Shown one piece after another: positions 34,564-44,823 of a stretch of 64,000 nucleotides of DNA. Source of the DNA: Planctomicrobium piriforme (GTDB lineage Bacteria > Planctomycetota > Planctomycetia > Planctomycetales > Planctomycetaceae); the NCBI GenBank assembly GCA_945860955.1, contig CAMATH010000021.1, positions 1 through 64,000 on the forward strand, written 5' to 3'. The notes below the pieces were generated by a model. It saw only the letters and a list, made by a program, of their open reading frames with translations. It was not told the DNA's origin and ran no database searches. Position numbers and translations under genes: made by a program. How positions within the stretch are numbered: position 1 is the stretch's first letter; each line of letters starts with the position of its first letter.

Positions 34564-37005
34564 ATGCGCCGCACTCACCCTGGCGAGCGGGGGGCATCAG
34601 CCCCCTGCCCTCCCCCCTGTCGATCTCTCCAGTATCTTCTGTTCGCACTTGCACTCACTTGCGGCGTTGGCTCGAACGTTCACGCTCAACAAGTCCCAAC
34701 CGAACCGGCCAGCACCCACATCTTTCCCGCGGGGGGCCGGCGCGGCACTTCGGTTCCCGTTCGCGTCGGAGGTGAATTTCTCCCTCCATTCACCCGCTTC
34801 CGCCTGATTGGCGATGGTGTCGCCGCCCCGCCCGAACTGACGGAACCAGCCGTCGCGCATTACGAACCCTCCCCCCGACGCAAACCCGGGGGGACACCCA
34901 TCAATTATCCGCGGGAGTGGAGTTCAGAAATCACGATCGCGGCGGACGCCCCGTTGGGGCAAACGCTGTGGCGGGTCGCCTCGGCGCGCGGCGGATCGGG
35001 GGGACGCCCGTTTCTGGTGGGAGACCTGCCCGAATTCATTGAGTCAGAATCGAATTCCACGCCCGACAAAGCCGAACTGATCACGCTGCCGATCACAGTC
35101 AACGGCCAGATCGCCGGCGAGCGCGATCACGATTACTACCGCTTCGTCGTCGAGGCCGGCAGCGTCGTTTCGGTCGACGTCGCCGCCGGCCGGCTCGGCT
35201 CCCCGCTCGATCCGGTCGTCGAGCTGACCGATCCCGACGGACGTCGCGTGTCGGTCGTCGAACTCCGCCGGGGGAGTGATCCGGTCCTGGCGTTTCGCGC
35301 CCCCGTCCGTGGGGAATACCGACTGCTGATTTCCAACCTCAACTTCCGGGGTGGACCGCAATATGTTTACCGCGTGACGATGTCGACCGATCCGTACATT
35401 GTCGCGCCGTTTCCCGCCGGCGGACTGGCGGGGAGTACCGCCGACATCGAATTGCTGTCGCTGGCCGATTCGACCCGACTGGTGGCACGGTTGGTTTCCG
35501 TCCCATTCCCCGCCGACGCGCGACGCGAGTTTCTGTTTCCGGGAACGATTCCCACCGCGAATCGATTCCTCTTGGAGTCGACTGCCGTCCCGACCCCGGT
35601 CGAGCGGGAACCGAATGACTCCGTCGAGACCGCGACCGCAGTCCCTGCCGACAGCATCGCCTTTGGCCGATTCAGTTCACCCACCGACACCGACTGGTAC
35701 TCCTTCCAAGCGACCGCAGGGCAAGCGTTGACCCTGGAATGCCAGGGAATCCCCCAGGGGGCGGGGTCGCTCCCTTTGGTCACTGTGTGCGACGCCAGTG
35801 GAAACGCGCTGGCGAAGGCGAACGCGATTGAACTGTTTCCCCGTCCCTGTCGATTGGAATGGCGGGTGCCCGCCGACGGAACCTGGTTCATTCAAGTGCG
35901 GGATGTGGGACGCGGTGCCAGCGAGTCGGTCTATCGCCTGACGTTGCGTCCAACGCAGCCCGACTTTTCACTGACGGCCGCCGCCGACATTGTGAATGTC
36001 GTCCAGGGAAACCGGGGCGAAATTGATCTGAAGATCGACCGCCAGGGTGGTCTGACAGGCCCGATCGATTTGAAAATCGATGGGCTGCCCGAAGGGGTGC
36101 GTTGTGAGCCGGCGCAGATACCTGCGAATGTCGACAGCTTCAAACTGGCGGTCATCGCCGTCGACGACACGCGACCGGGCGATTCGGTCCTCAAAATCAC
36201 CGGGATGGCGAAGCACGGGGAAGTGACCATCACGCGATCCGCGACCGCCACGCATTTGGGGCATGATCTTGAAGGGGTTTCGGTCGGGTCGCCGATGACC
36301 GACCATCTCCAGCTCACCCTTCGGCACAAACAGGTGTTTCGCCTGTTTTGCAGCGAGGCGTATCAATACGCCCATCGCGGAACGATCTATCCCTATCTGA
36401 TGGAAGTCGAACGGATGAACGGCTTCGAGGGGGCGATTTCGATTCAGATGGGGGATCGGCAGATTATGGATCACGACGGGGCACAGGTTGTCGATGCGGT
36501 TTTCCCGGCCGGCGTCTCGCAGATCATGTTGCCGCTCTACATGCCCGAGTCGATGCACATCAACATTCAGCCACACTCGAACATTTACTCGCAGGGGTAC
36601 GTCGTCTTCAACGACAAGTGGGGGCAACGGCAGTCGATGGTGCAGGTGTCGGAAATGCGGTGCATGATTCGGCCGTTGCCCACCGTCGCCCGGCTGCGGA
36701 GCCGGGAGAAGTCGCTGACGATTCGGCCGGGGAAATCGGCAACGGTCACATTGCAGCTCGACCGTACCACCAATTTCGCCGGCCCGATGACGGTGGAACT
36801 TGTGAGTTCAATCGAAGGAGTCCGGATGACTCCGGTGGAGATTCCCGCAGGGCAGTCGCTGGCAGTGGCGACACTGGTCGTCGAACCGGGCTGCGTGTTG
36901 CCCGCGCAGAGTCAACTCACGTTGCGGGGTGTCGGGGAACTGCCTGGCAACGTCAAGGTGGCGAGTCTTGTCGAGCTGCCGGTGGTTGGCGGGACTGGAC
37001 GTTAG
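34564..37005 (+). CDS. Secreted PPC-domain protein, third gene of the DUF1549 operon
   Basis: The 813-residue protein begins with a signal peptide (about residues 1-42, cleavage near NVHAQQ). It then has Ig-like and PPC domains; recognisable strands are HIFPAGGRRGTSVPVRVGG, DHDYYRFVVEAGSVVSVDV, YRLLISNLNFRGGPQYVYRV and DTDWYSFQATAGQ. No enzyme domain is seen. The gene starts 10 bp after DUF1501, so the DUF1549-DUF1501-PPC order is one operon. It is a paralogue of the protein at 27130-29523. The PPC domains probably mediate extracellular binding or stability. Confidence 0.87.
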   Translation: MRRTHPGERGASAPCPPPCRSLQYLLFALALTCGVGSNVHAQQVPTEPASTHIFPAGGRRGTSVPVRVGGEFLPPFTRFRLIGDGVAAPPELTEPAVAHYEPSPRRKPGGTPINYPREWSSEITIAADAPLGQTLWRVASARGGSGGRPFLVGDLPEFIESESNSTPDKAELITLPITVNGQIAGERDHDYYRFVVEAGSVVSVDVAAGRLGSPLDPVVELTDPDGRRVSVVELRRGSDPVLAFRAPVRGEYRLLISNLNFRGGPQYVYRVTMSTDPYIVAPFPAGGLAGSTADIELLSLADSTRLVARLVSVPFPADARREFLFPGTIPTANRFLLESTAVPTPVEREPNDSVETATAVPADSIAFGRFSSPTDTDWYSFQATAGQALTLECQGIPQGAGSLPLVTVCDASGNALAKANAIELFPRPCRLEWRVPADGTWFIQVRDVGRGASESVYRLTLRPTQPDFSLTAAADIVNVVQGNRGEIDLKIDRQGGLTGPIDLKIDGLPEGVRCEPAQIPANVDSFKLAVIAVDDTRPGDSVLKITGMAKHGEVTITRSATATHLGHDLEGVSVGSPMTDHLQLTLRHKQVFRLFCSEAYQYAHRGTIYPYLMEVERMNGFEGAISIQMGDRQIMDHDGAQVVDAVFPAGVSQIMLPLYMPESMHINIQPHSNIYSQGYVVFNDKWGQRQSMVQVSEMRCMIRPLPTVARLRSREKSLTIRPGKSATVTLQLDRTTNFAGPMTVELVSSIEGVRMTPVEIPAGQSLAVATLVVEPGCVLPAQSQLTLRGVGELPGNVKVASLVELPVVGGTGR

Positions 37006-37147
37006 CCTGTTGTCGGGCGAGAATTCACCGAACAACGGTTTCAGGATTGGCGGGTGTTTCGAACCGCCGACTCGGGACACGAGCGACATTTAGGGACTCT
37101 GTACGCCTGTGCGGGGGGGCCCTTTATTCAGCCTCGGTCGCGACAAG

Positions 37148-37816
37148 TCAGACGGTGTCACCCAGGATTTCACGCAATCGCCGCAGTGCCCGCAGGTGTC
37201 GCATACCAGCGGCAGGCTCCGACAGACCGAGCAGTTCCGCAGCCTCACTGTTCGTCAGTTGTTCGAAATGCCGCATCGTGAGAATCTCACGGTCCGTTTC
37301 GTCCATTTGCTCCATCGCCGCCAGGAACTGTTCGCGCAGTTCTTCCCGCAGCGCATGGGCCGCCGGAGTCAGTTCGTGATCACGCAACTGGGCGGCGAGT
37401 TCCAGAGACGAGCGGTCGGAGTTCCCGGGAGGGGATATCGCTTGTTCGCGATTGACACTGCGCCGGACGGCGACAACATGCCGCCGATGCATGTCGATCA
37501 CGCGATCCTGCGCCAGTTGCCTTAACCACAGAGGAAACGGAATCCGCGGATCACGCAAATAGTCAGTCAGCCGCTGGCTCGCCTCGAGCATGACATCCTG
37601 CACAATGTCACTGGCGTCCACGCGTCGGGCGAGTTTCTGATCCATGCGGGCGTCGACCATTCGCCGCAGCCCGACGCGATGCCGCTCAAGCAGATCGTTC
37701 ACCGCTTCGGGGCGCCCCTCACGGGCACGGTTCAACAGCTCTCCCGTAATGGTGTGGTCGGGCCACGATCGGGGAGAATCGGCTGGGGTTGGTTGCGGTG
37801 CGGGCGAATCAGCCAT
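37148..37816 (-). CDS. ECF-type RNA polymerase sigma factor (planctomycete group)
   Basis: The 222-residue protein has a sigma region 2 (DASDIVQDVMLEASQRL, then LWLRQLAQDRVIDMHRRH) and a region 4 helix-turn-helix (MDETDREILTMRHFEQLTN, SEAAELLGLSEPAAGMRHLRAL). The N-terminal extension is Pro-rich. No anti-sigma factor gene is adjacent, so its control may be at transcription or by another signal. Its ATG overlaps the stop of the radical SAM gene by 8 bp (37809-37816), so both are translated from one mRNA. It is convergent with the PPC gene. Confidence 0.9.
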   Translation of the reverse strand: MADSPAPQPTPADSPRSWPDHTITGELLNRAREGRPEAVNDLLERHRVGLRRMVDARMDQKLARRVDASDIVQDVMLEASQRLTDYLRDPRIPFPLWLRQLAQDRVIDMHRRHVVAVRRSVNREQAISPPGNSDRSSLELAAQLRDHELTPAAHALREELREQFLAAMEQMDETDREILTMRHFEQLTNSEAAELLGLSEPAAGMRHLRALRRLREILGDTV

Positions 37817-39002
37817 GCGCGCCCATCCCGAAGAAGACCTGCTTTTTCAAAAAGCGATACAGCCAGTAGTCTTCGGGAATCTCCTCACCGGGCATATGGT
37901 GGCTGTTTCGCGGTGATCCCGAGGCGAGTTCCGTGAAGGCGTCGCGGGTCGAGAAGTCCTTCGCCCCCATGTCGTGGATGTAGTTCTTTAATTCCACGGG
38001 GTTTTCGAGAATCACGCATCCCTTGGTCCGCTCGTGGACAAAATCCTGGAAGCCGCGCAGAAACTGGCTTTCGTTGATCGTTTTGTACAAGTCACCGTTG
38101 TTGTCGGTCACCAGATCTTTGGCGAACGACAGCGCGGGACAGATCTCGATTCCACCCCGAGGGTTGACGTGGAATCCCAGCCCGGTGGCGGCGGGACAAA
38201 ACGCCTCGCCATCCGCGGTCCAGTACGTGTCGATGATGAAGATCGGATGCTTCTTGCGGAGCCGCAAGAGCCGTCGGCGGATTTCGATAAGCTGCTCTTT
38301 GGAGACGCAATACTCGGTGTGCGGTTCGGCCCCCATGGGGCGATAGACGTAGTACCAGATGTACAGCGCCCCGCGGTCGATGAAGTGCTGGAGATACTCG
38401 TCGGTCAGTACCTCGTCAACGTTTTGCCCGGTGATGGTCGTGGCGATGCCGTAGATGATCTTGTTCTTCTTGAGCCGCGCCATTCCCTCCTCCGCCGCCT
38501 CGAACACTCCGACGCCACGGCGTTTGTCATTATTGGCAGCGAACCCATCGATACTGATCAGCGGGGTGATGTTGCCCAGTTCGCGGATCCGGGCGGCGTT
38601 TTTCTCGGTGAACATCATCCCGTTGGTGATGATCTGGAAGTAGCAGTCGCTGTGCTTTTGCAATGTATCCCAGAGTTTGGGATACATCATCGGTTCGCCC
38701 CCCAGCAGTGTGTAATAGTGGGCGTTCCGCTTTTTCCCCTCATTGATGACCGTGTCGAGCTGTTCCTCGGGAAGGTAGTACCCCACTCCCTCCTTTTCGA
38801 CCCAGCAGCCGTGGCAGCGCAGATTGCACTTGTTCGTGAGGGCGACGAACATGAACGGGGGATAGAGTTCCCCTTTTTTGAGGCGACGTTTGTATGCCGA
38901 GATGGCCCGCATCCCTTTCCACGCGCAGAGGTAGGCCCCCTTGATCGCAAGTCGCGGAGAAATCTGCGTGGCAAGCCGCCAGGCAAGTTTGGGAATCACC
39001 AT
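37809..39002 (-). CDS. Radical SAM protein with SPASM-like C-terminal cysteines
   Basis: The 397-residue protein has the radical SAM CxxxCxxC motif (Cys59, Cys63 and Cys66 in NKCNLRCHGCW), the GGE motif in TLLGGEPMMYP, and further Cys residues in GEAFCPAATG, GIEICPAL and GCVILEN that could hold an auxiliary cluster. A hydrophobic or amphipathic N-terminal segment may dock it to the membrane. The branch resembles HpnH-like and peptide-modifying radical SAM proteins, but the substrate is unknown. The stop overlaps the sigma factor ATG. The start ATG at 39002 has only a weak GAGA upstream. Confidence 0.85.
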   Translation of the reverse strand: MVIPKLAWRLATQISPRLAIKGAYLCAWKGMRAISAYKRRLKKGELYPPFMFVALTNKCNLRCHGCWVEKEGVGYYLPEEQLDTVINEGKKRNAHYYTLLGGEPMMYPKLWDTLQKHSDCYFQIITNGMMFTEKNAARIRELGNITPLISIDGFAANNDKRRGVGVFEAAEEGMARLKKNKIIYGIATTITGQNVDEVLTDEYLQHFIDRGALYIWYYVYRPMGAEPHTEYCVSKEQLIEIRRRLLRLRKKHPIFIIDTYWTADGEAFCPAATGLGFHVNPRGGIEICPALSFAKDLVTDNNGDLYKTINESQFLRGFQDFVHERTKGCVILENPVELKNYIHDMGAKDFSTRDAFTELASGSPRNSHHMPGEEIPEDYWLYRFLKKQVFFGMGAHG

Positions 39003-39042
39003 CGTCTCGGTACCGTTGGGCTGACTGTCGGGAATACTGGGT

Positions 39043-39270
39043 GTGTGGGTCAGTATAGTGTATCAGCTTGGGCGTGGGGGTAGGAATCTCGGGTGCTTCG
39101 TCGCGACCTGTGGAAAGGAACCGGGAGAATTCAGTACCATTATGGGGATTGCCATTGGCGGGAAGGGCGAGTTCTACACCTGTGAGTTTCACAACCAGCG
39201 TGTCCAGAGATTCACGCTTGTCGGCGAATTCCCCGGCTCGTTTTCCGTGCAGCCGCACGCGTGTCAGTAG
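39043..39270 (+). pseudogene. Fragment of an NHL-repeat protein
   Basis: The plus-strand frame contains one clear NHL-like unit (PGEFSTIMGIAIGGKGEFYT, then NQRVQRFTL), about residues 27-62 of the frame. A full NHL propeller has six such units, so this looks like a leftover of a longer gene. The rest of the 447-bp gap between the radical SAM gene and the 1740-residue gene holds nothing else I can support. Confidence 0.4.
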
Positions 39271-39449
39271 CAATCTACCAGTTAACCACTTTCGCAGAGC
39301 CACCAGAGACACTTTGCGATCGGTCGATCGCGGGTTTGGCTCGACGGGTCGTCGGGTAATCCGAGTTGGCCCGGCGGAACCGTCCGTGTTTGCGACGAAC
39401 GCTGTGATTGGCACGCGCGGAGACATTCACCGATCAGCGACTTTCAGGC

Positions 39450-42400
39450 CTACGGCAATTCCAACAGTCCCGCCTGTCCGTTTGAGGTCTCATCAACAAT
39501 GATCTCACGTGACGTTTCCCGCCGCTTGTTGCGGAAGACGCCATTCGCCTTCAGCGTGTACTTGCCGAAGGGGACCTGCCTGATGACGAACTTTCCTTCG
39601 GCGTCGGTCTTTACGGACAAGGAGTTTTTGTCTGGGCCTGGGCCACGATCGCCTTCCTTTGCGGCTCCCGCCTTGCCGGCCGTCGCTCCTCCCTTGGGCG
39701 GATCGCCAGCACCCGCTGCACCCATGGCGGTTTCGGGAACGGGAATGAGGACCACGTCGACTTCAGGAACCGGGGTGCCGAAATACTCAACCCGGCCCCG
39801 CAGGATGGTTCGCTGAGCGGCTCGATCGCGGTCGAGGTCGGCTTGGGTTTCCAGCAACAGTGGCTGACGGGAGATTGGGCCGGCATTCCCCACCCGGTCA
39901 ATCGCCCGCAGCAGAACAAAATACTGTCCCGGTTTCAGTTCAGCCGTCGGTAGAGAGGCCTTCCAGCGACCGTCTTCATCTCGCGCGGCGGCAACCGGGG
40001 GAGGCTCTTTGACGAACTCACCGGTACCCGCCACGTCGAACGCGACTTCCACGCGGGCGACACCGGTTTGTTCTCCGTCGGTCGCCAGGGTGGTGATTTC
40101 CAATTCCGGCCCCACGATAGTCCGTTGGCTGGGGCCAACCACGACCCGCCGGATTCGCGGTCCCTCACCATCCAGAACCAGCTCCACCGGGCTGCTCCAC
40201 GAATCGCGGTCGGGAAGTACCGCATGAGCGATCAATTGCGGTCGTTCGTTACAGAGTCCGGTCAGCGGGAGAGAGACCGTGAAGTCACCGGCGCGGGCAT
40301 CCAGCACCACGCGGCCATCATCGGTGAAACCGCTGACAAACGTGCGGATCCGACGGTCGGTCGGGAATCGCAAACGCAAGTCCTCCTCCAGTTCTCGGTC
40401 CCGGTCGCGATCAATCCCGATCTCCCAGTAACCTCCCAGTTCGGGCATCCCGCCGGGTGGAGCGTCAATTTCCACGCGAGCCTTCACGGAGTCGAGCGGG
40501 CAGGGCAGTTCGGCACCATCCAGGGGATCGAGAATTCGGACCGCGAGCCGGGCGGTCTCTTCTTCGATCTCGCCGGGCGTCTGCGTGGCAGAAATCTGGT
40601 ACAGAAACGCCCGCGGGAAGCCGTCGACGGCGATCGCAAGTTGCAACGGTTCTTTTCCGGGCAGCGCGGCCAGCGTCAGACGAGATTCCGATGTACCGGC
40701 GGCAAGCTGAGCTACCACTCGGCGCGGAGTCGGATCGTTCGTCGAACGGGCGAGTTCACATTGCCAGTCGATCGCACGACCGGCTGCCACTCCCGGACGA
40801 CGCTTGAGTATCACGGAGATCAGATGTTCCTCCGCCGAGTACTCAACCCGGGGAATGACATATCGGCGGGGGCGTTGCACCATCAGATTGCACACGTGGA
40901 GCAGCGCATCGCCGGTTTCGACATCCGTGACAACAAACAACAACCCACCCGGGGTGGGGGCGTAACCGGGGAGCGGTCCGGTCTTTCCGACCGGTTTTTC
41001 GGTCCCGGGAGGAGCTGGTTTTGTTTCGGCAAGGTCTTCGAGCGGAGCGGGACCGGTCAATGGAACCGAGCGGGACGCTCCGTCCGCAAGCAGTTTGAAG
41101 GACGTGACTCGTGCGAGTTGTGGACCAGGATGGAGCTTTCGCAGCCATTCGTCAGCAAGTGCCGAGTCGATCGGACCGTCCGGGGGAGGAGCTTCGGGAG
41201 CGTGCGGCAGCGTGTACAATCGCACGTCAAACGTACGCGGCTTGCCCGTATTGCGAAGCAGAACCTGGAAAGCGTCGCGACGATTGGGGAAGGGATAGAG
41301 GACACTTCCCCCCGCAGTCGCATTCCAAATCCGGTCTGGAGCGGCGATGGTCAAATCGAAAGCCCGGGAAAGAGGCAGAGGGACATCGATCTCCGCGCGT
41401 TGCGTGTGCGGCGCGAACCCCAAAGTCCGATCGCTCGCGGGCGCTTCGTGTGATTCCCTCGTTGACGCGAGTTTCACGACGACCCGGGTGGGCCAGTCGC
41501 GCGCGCCCCGACGACGAATCACCAGGCGAAGGCGGCGCTCCGACTGGGCGGCGATTTTCAGCGATTGGCTCCCGGCTAGGCCGGCGAGCAGTTCGGCTTC
41601 GCGCCCGACCCGATCGAGACGTTTCCATTCGGGGCGCAATCGCTCGATTTTCGTCTGATCGTTAAACAGGTTTTCGTCTTCCGGAAGGAACTCAATGACA
41701 TCAGGGTCGTAATCAATGACCAGATGGACGGTCTGTTCGGTCGTGCCACGATTCACCACTTTGACTCGATAGGACAAAATGTCGGGTGATGAGTTGATGG
41801 GATCAAGCTCGGGAGAGATCACCAGCGCGATCGACTCAGATTGCCCCTCGGATCCAGCGGGAATGTTCGGGATCGAATCGACGGAGGTCGCCGACACCAG
41901 GGTTCGCAGTTTCGTGGAGTACGCCGCAAGATGTTCGAGTTCGGCGGGAGAGGCATCTTCCCGGGCGTCCCGCAGCGCGGTCAATTCGGCGATCAGCCAG
42001 TCGCGCCAGACCGCCTGCTCCATCCGCGCCAACCGCGTGTCGAGTTCGTTCGCGGACGTGTTATCACCCGGTAGAAGCGACAGGACCCGGGGTAACAACC
42101 GCAAGCTTTGAGATGGCACTCTGGCTCGCAGCCCGTTTTCCCGGAGGCGCGAATCCAATCCTTCCGCCCAGACGTGCCAAAGTTTTGAGAACCGTTGCGC
42201 GGCGGCGTGGGCTTCGGGAGACTCAGGAAAACTCCGCAGGTTGAGCGCCAGTTCGTCCAACTGACGCAACAGTTTGTTCGCGGCGGACGACTCGTTATCG
42301 GGTTCATCCGCTTCAGCCAACCGGGCCCAACGTGATTCGAGAGAGGCGAGCAGCGCGAATCGCTTGCGAGAGGTGAATTCTGCGATCGGACTGGGATTCG

Positions 42401-44672
42401 AAGCGACCTGAACCGCGAGATGGACGGCCTGAGTCTGCCGGTTGCGACTGTACTCCGCCAGCCAGGCAACCAGCGGAGGCCAGGCGGAAGGATCGACCAG
42501 AGATGTGGCCAGCAGGCCACGGATTTGCGAAGCACCGTCGACGGCATCTTCACGGCCAGGAGAATTCGCGAGCAACGCCTGTTGCGCTTCGGGTGTCACC
42601 CCCGACTCCACCGCGGCTCGTCGTGATTCCAGTCGAACCGTCAGATCTCGTAGTTCGGCGGCGCGGTCGGGGGAGGGCCTCTCGACAAGTTCCCGCAATC
42701 TGTGCAGATCGGTTAGCAATTCGTCCAAGGCGGCGAAGGGGGGGCCGGCGTTTGGGGAGTCGCTCGAGGCAACCCACCACCAGTTGATGTATTCACGGGT
42801 GCGCAACCAGAGGTTGCGCGTCAGGGCGCTGGCCTGGTCGTGATCGGTGAGACGGCTGGCTGCGTTTGTGACCAGACTGCGTGCGATCCGCACTGCCGTT
42901 TCCGCCCGTTCCCGACGATTCGACCGCAGGCCATCACGTAACAGCCGTTCAGACTCCCGTCGGGCCTTTCGCGCCTGCGCTAGATCCTCCGCGATCAATT
43001 CCCTGCGCCCCAGTCCGCGAATTGCGAGCTGGCACTCTGCACGCCGCATTTCCAGGAGCTTGCGCAGCAGCGGCCAGTCGAGGTCCGCAAGAGCCACCAG
43101 CTCTTCTGCACCATCCAACTCCTGGAACCTTTTGAAGGCCGGTGGAAGTTCACGCAACCATTCGTGGAAACCACCACGCTCGTCAGCAGCCAGAAACCCA
43201 TCCAGGCGGGTCAAGGCCTCGGCGATTTCCTTAGGGAGTGGCGTCGCGGAATCCAGGGCGAAAAACTCGTGGAGGGCGAGGCTCGGGTAATCTCCGGCCG
43301 CAATGCGCGAGGACCGAAGCCGATCGGCAAGCCGAGCCCCTTCACCTTCAGAGCTCGGTGGCACCTGAAGTTTTGGATCGAGGAGTGGCCGGAGTGGGGC
43401 GACGAAGAGTTCCAGGTCGCCCTGGTCGGTAACCGACCATCGCCCCTGGGTGGCGTGTAAGGCCGTCATCGCCCGCAGTTTCGCGTGAAACTGTCGCCAC
43501 AAATGGGGAGCCCGGACGACGGGAGACAAACCGGTCGTCGTTCGAGCGCCAAGTTCCCGATAGATCTTCCAGGCTTCGGCCAGCAGGCTGGCGGCCGCCG
43601 ATTCGTCTGCGAATGTTGCCGCTGGTTTGGCGGCATCGTCACTTTCGGATTCGGGAGCGGGGGAAGCCGCCGGGAGGTTTGCCAGTGCCCCCAGTGAATT
43701 CGTGTTGCGCGCCGGTGCCGGTGCCAGAACGCACGCCCGAGCCGCAGCATTGATCTGGTCGGCTTTGCCTCCCCAGAGCAGCCGTGGAGTCTGTGTTGCC
43801 ACACCGCGAGTCGACTCAAACACAGCCCGCGTGATCGATTCGGATGTGAACTGCGAAAGCTCTCTCAGGTCGATCTGGCGGTTGCCGTCGAAATCGGCGG
43901 CTCCCGTCAGACCCAACTCCAAAAAGAAGCCAAACAATGAACGCGTGGGGTCGCCGACAAGGTGCGACGTTTCGCCGCGCGAATGCGAGCAGAACACCCA
44001 CAGACGCGGGGTCTGGAATTCGCTCAGGCGTAGCAGTTCCGCCAGGCGAACGTCAAAGTCGTTTTCGATGAGGCCCCGATCGGGGATCGCTGACGCTTCG
44101 CCCGCGTCGAGCAGCACAACTACAGGGATCTCAGACTGCCTGAGCAGTTCACTGAGAAGTTCACGGACGGGCAACCGGCTGGTGCGTGAGGTCGGCCGCT
44201 GTCCGAAATCCCAGTCGAGATAGGGGATCTGTTGATCGACGACTCCCGTCGCGACGACCGACACGATGAGAACACCGCCCGGACTGGCGGGCGTGACCGA
44301 GAGCCGATCTCCCAGCCGCGTGAAGTCGGAGGGACCACGAAACGGTCCCGGGGAGAAGACGTTTTGCGGGTCGTGGCGACGCGCGATTTGCCATTCGACA
44401 CGGCGCAAGGCTTCTCGCTCGACGGTGACCCGGCGGCGGGGCGAGGAGCCAGGGTCGGCGAGGATCTCAGTGGAACCCGCCCCGGAGAGAAAGAGGATCT
44501 GCGGTCGCGCGTGTTGAAATGGGCGAGATACGAAGTAGGCGAAACCCAGCGCGCCGACCGTCAGGGCCACACCCAACGCAATCAGCCGCAGTTTGCGGTT
44601 GCGTCGAGAACGGGTTTGTCCCGTCGAGGCGTTGGGCCGCCACGTGTTCCATCCTCCGGTCACAGTCTTCAT
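39450..44672 (-). CDS. Giant anchored protein with degenerate caspase-like domain and Ig/carboxypeptidase-regulatory tail
   Basis: The 1740-residue protein has a basic N-terminus and one membrane helix (about residues 28-48). A caspase-like (C14) region follows (about 57-300), in which the usual catalytic His position reads VVATG (140-143) and the Cys position reads LLDAGEAS (187-194), so both catalytic residues are missing. The region ends in the EF-hand-like DFDGNRQIDLREL (260-272) and QTPRLLWGG, which is typical of this family. Next come long helical, Arg/Leu-rich segments (about 340-980), then Ig-like beta domains, and a carboxypeptidase-regulatory-like domain (about 1620-1740). It is a paralogue of the 1570-residue protein at 47506-52218, on the opposite strand. 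A scaffold role is inferred. Confidence 0.75.
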   Translation of the reverse strand: MKTVTGGWNTWRPNASTGQTRSRRNRKLRLIALGVALTVGALGFAYFVSRPFQHARPQILFLSGAGSTEILADPGSSPRRRVTVEREALRRVEWQIARRHDPQNVFSPGPFRGPSDFTRLGDRLSVTPASPGGVLIVSVVATGVVDQQIPYLDWDFGQRPTSRTSRLPVRELLSELLRQSEIPVVVLLDAGEASAIPDRGLIENDFDVRLAELLRLSEFQTPRLWVFCSHSRGETSHLVGDPTRSLFGFFLELGLTGAADFDGNRQIDLRELSQFTSESITRAVFESTRGVATQTPRLLWGGKADQINAAARACVLAPAPARNTNSLGALANLPAASPAPESESDDAAKPAATFADESAAASLLAEAWKIYRELGARTTTGLSPVVRAPHLWRQFHAKLRAMTALHATQGRWSVTDQGDLELFVAPLRPLLDPKLQVPPSSEGEGARLADRLRSSRIAAGDYPSLALHEFFALDSATPLPKEIAEALTRLDGFLAADERGGFHEWLRELPPAFKRFQELDGAEELVALADLDWPLLRKLLEMRRAECQLAIRGLGRRELIAEDLAQARKARRESERLLRDGLRSNRRERAETAVRIARSLVTNAASRLTDHDQASALTRNLWLRTREYINWWWVASSDSPNAGPPFAALDELLTDLHRLRELVERPSPDRAAELRDLTVRLESRRAAVESGVTPEAQQALLANSPGREDAVDGASQIRGLLATSLVDPSAWPPLVAWLAEYSRNRQTQAVHLAVQVASNPSPIAEFTSRKRFALLASLESRWARLAEADEPDNESSAANKLLRQLDELALNLRSFPESPEAHAAAQRFSKLWHVWAEGLDSRLRENGLRARVPSQSLRLLPRVLSLLPGDNTSANELDTRLARMEQAVWRDWLIAELTALRDAREDASPAELEHLAAYSTKLRTLVSATSVDSIPNIPAGSEGQSESIALVISPELDPINSSPDILSYRVKVVNRGTTEQTVHLVIDYDPDVIEFLPEDENLFNDQTKIERLRPEWKRLDRVGREAELLAGLAGSQSLKIAAQSERRLRLVIRRRGARDWPTRVVVKLASTRESHEAPASDRTLGFAPHTQRAEIDVPLPLSRAFDLTIAAPDRIWNATAGGSVLYPFPNRRDAFQVLLRNTGKPRTFDVRLYTLPHAPEAPPPDGPIDSALADEWLRKLHPGPQLARVTSFKLLADGASRSVPLTGPAPLEDLAETKPAPPGTEKPVGKTGPLPGYAPTPGGLLFVVTDVETGDALLHVCNLMVQRPRRYVIPRVEYSAEEHLISVILKRRPGVAAGRAIDWQCELARSTNDPTPRRVVAQLAAGTSESRLTLAALPGKEPLQLAIAVDGFPRAFLYQISATQTPGEIEEETARLAVRILDPLDGAELPCPLDSVKARVEIDAPPGGMPELGGYWEIGIDRDRDRELEEDLRLRFPTDRRIRTFVSGFTDDGRVVLDARAGDFTVSLPLTGLCNERPQLIAHAVLPDRDSWSSPVELVLDGEGPRIRRVVVGPSQRTIVGPELEITTLATDGEQTGVARVEVAFDVAGTGEFVKEPPPVAAARDEDGRWKASLPTAELKPGQYFVLLRAIDRVGNAGPISRQPLLLETQADLDRDRAAQRTILRGRVEYFGTPVPEVDVVLIPVPETAMGAAGAGDPPKGGATAGKAGAAKEGDRGPGPDKNSLSVKTDAEGKFVIRQVPFGKYTLKANGVFRNKRRETSREIIVDETSNGQAGLLELP

Positions 44673-44823
44673 CCCAGGGTGTAATGAAATGGCGACGGAA
44701 TTCCCCGCGCGAGTGGCCGGTCCGCCACAGTATCGTAACGCCCGCGACTTCCCGAGAGCAATTCAAGTTTCCCGGCGGACGGTTGGAGCCGCGCTGACGC
44801 TGGATCCCAGGAGAAATGGGTTT

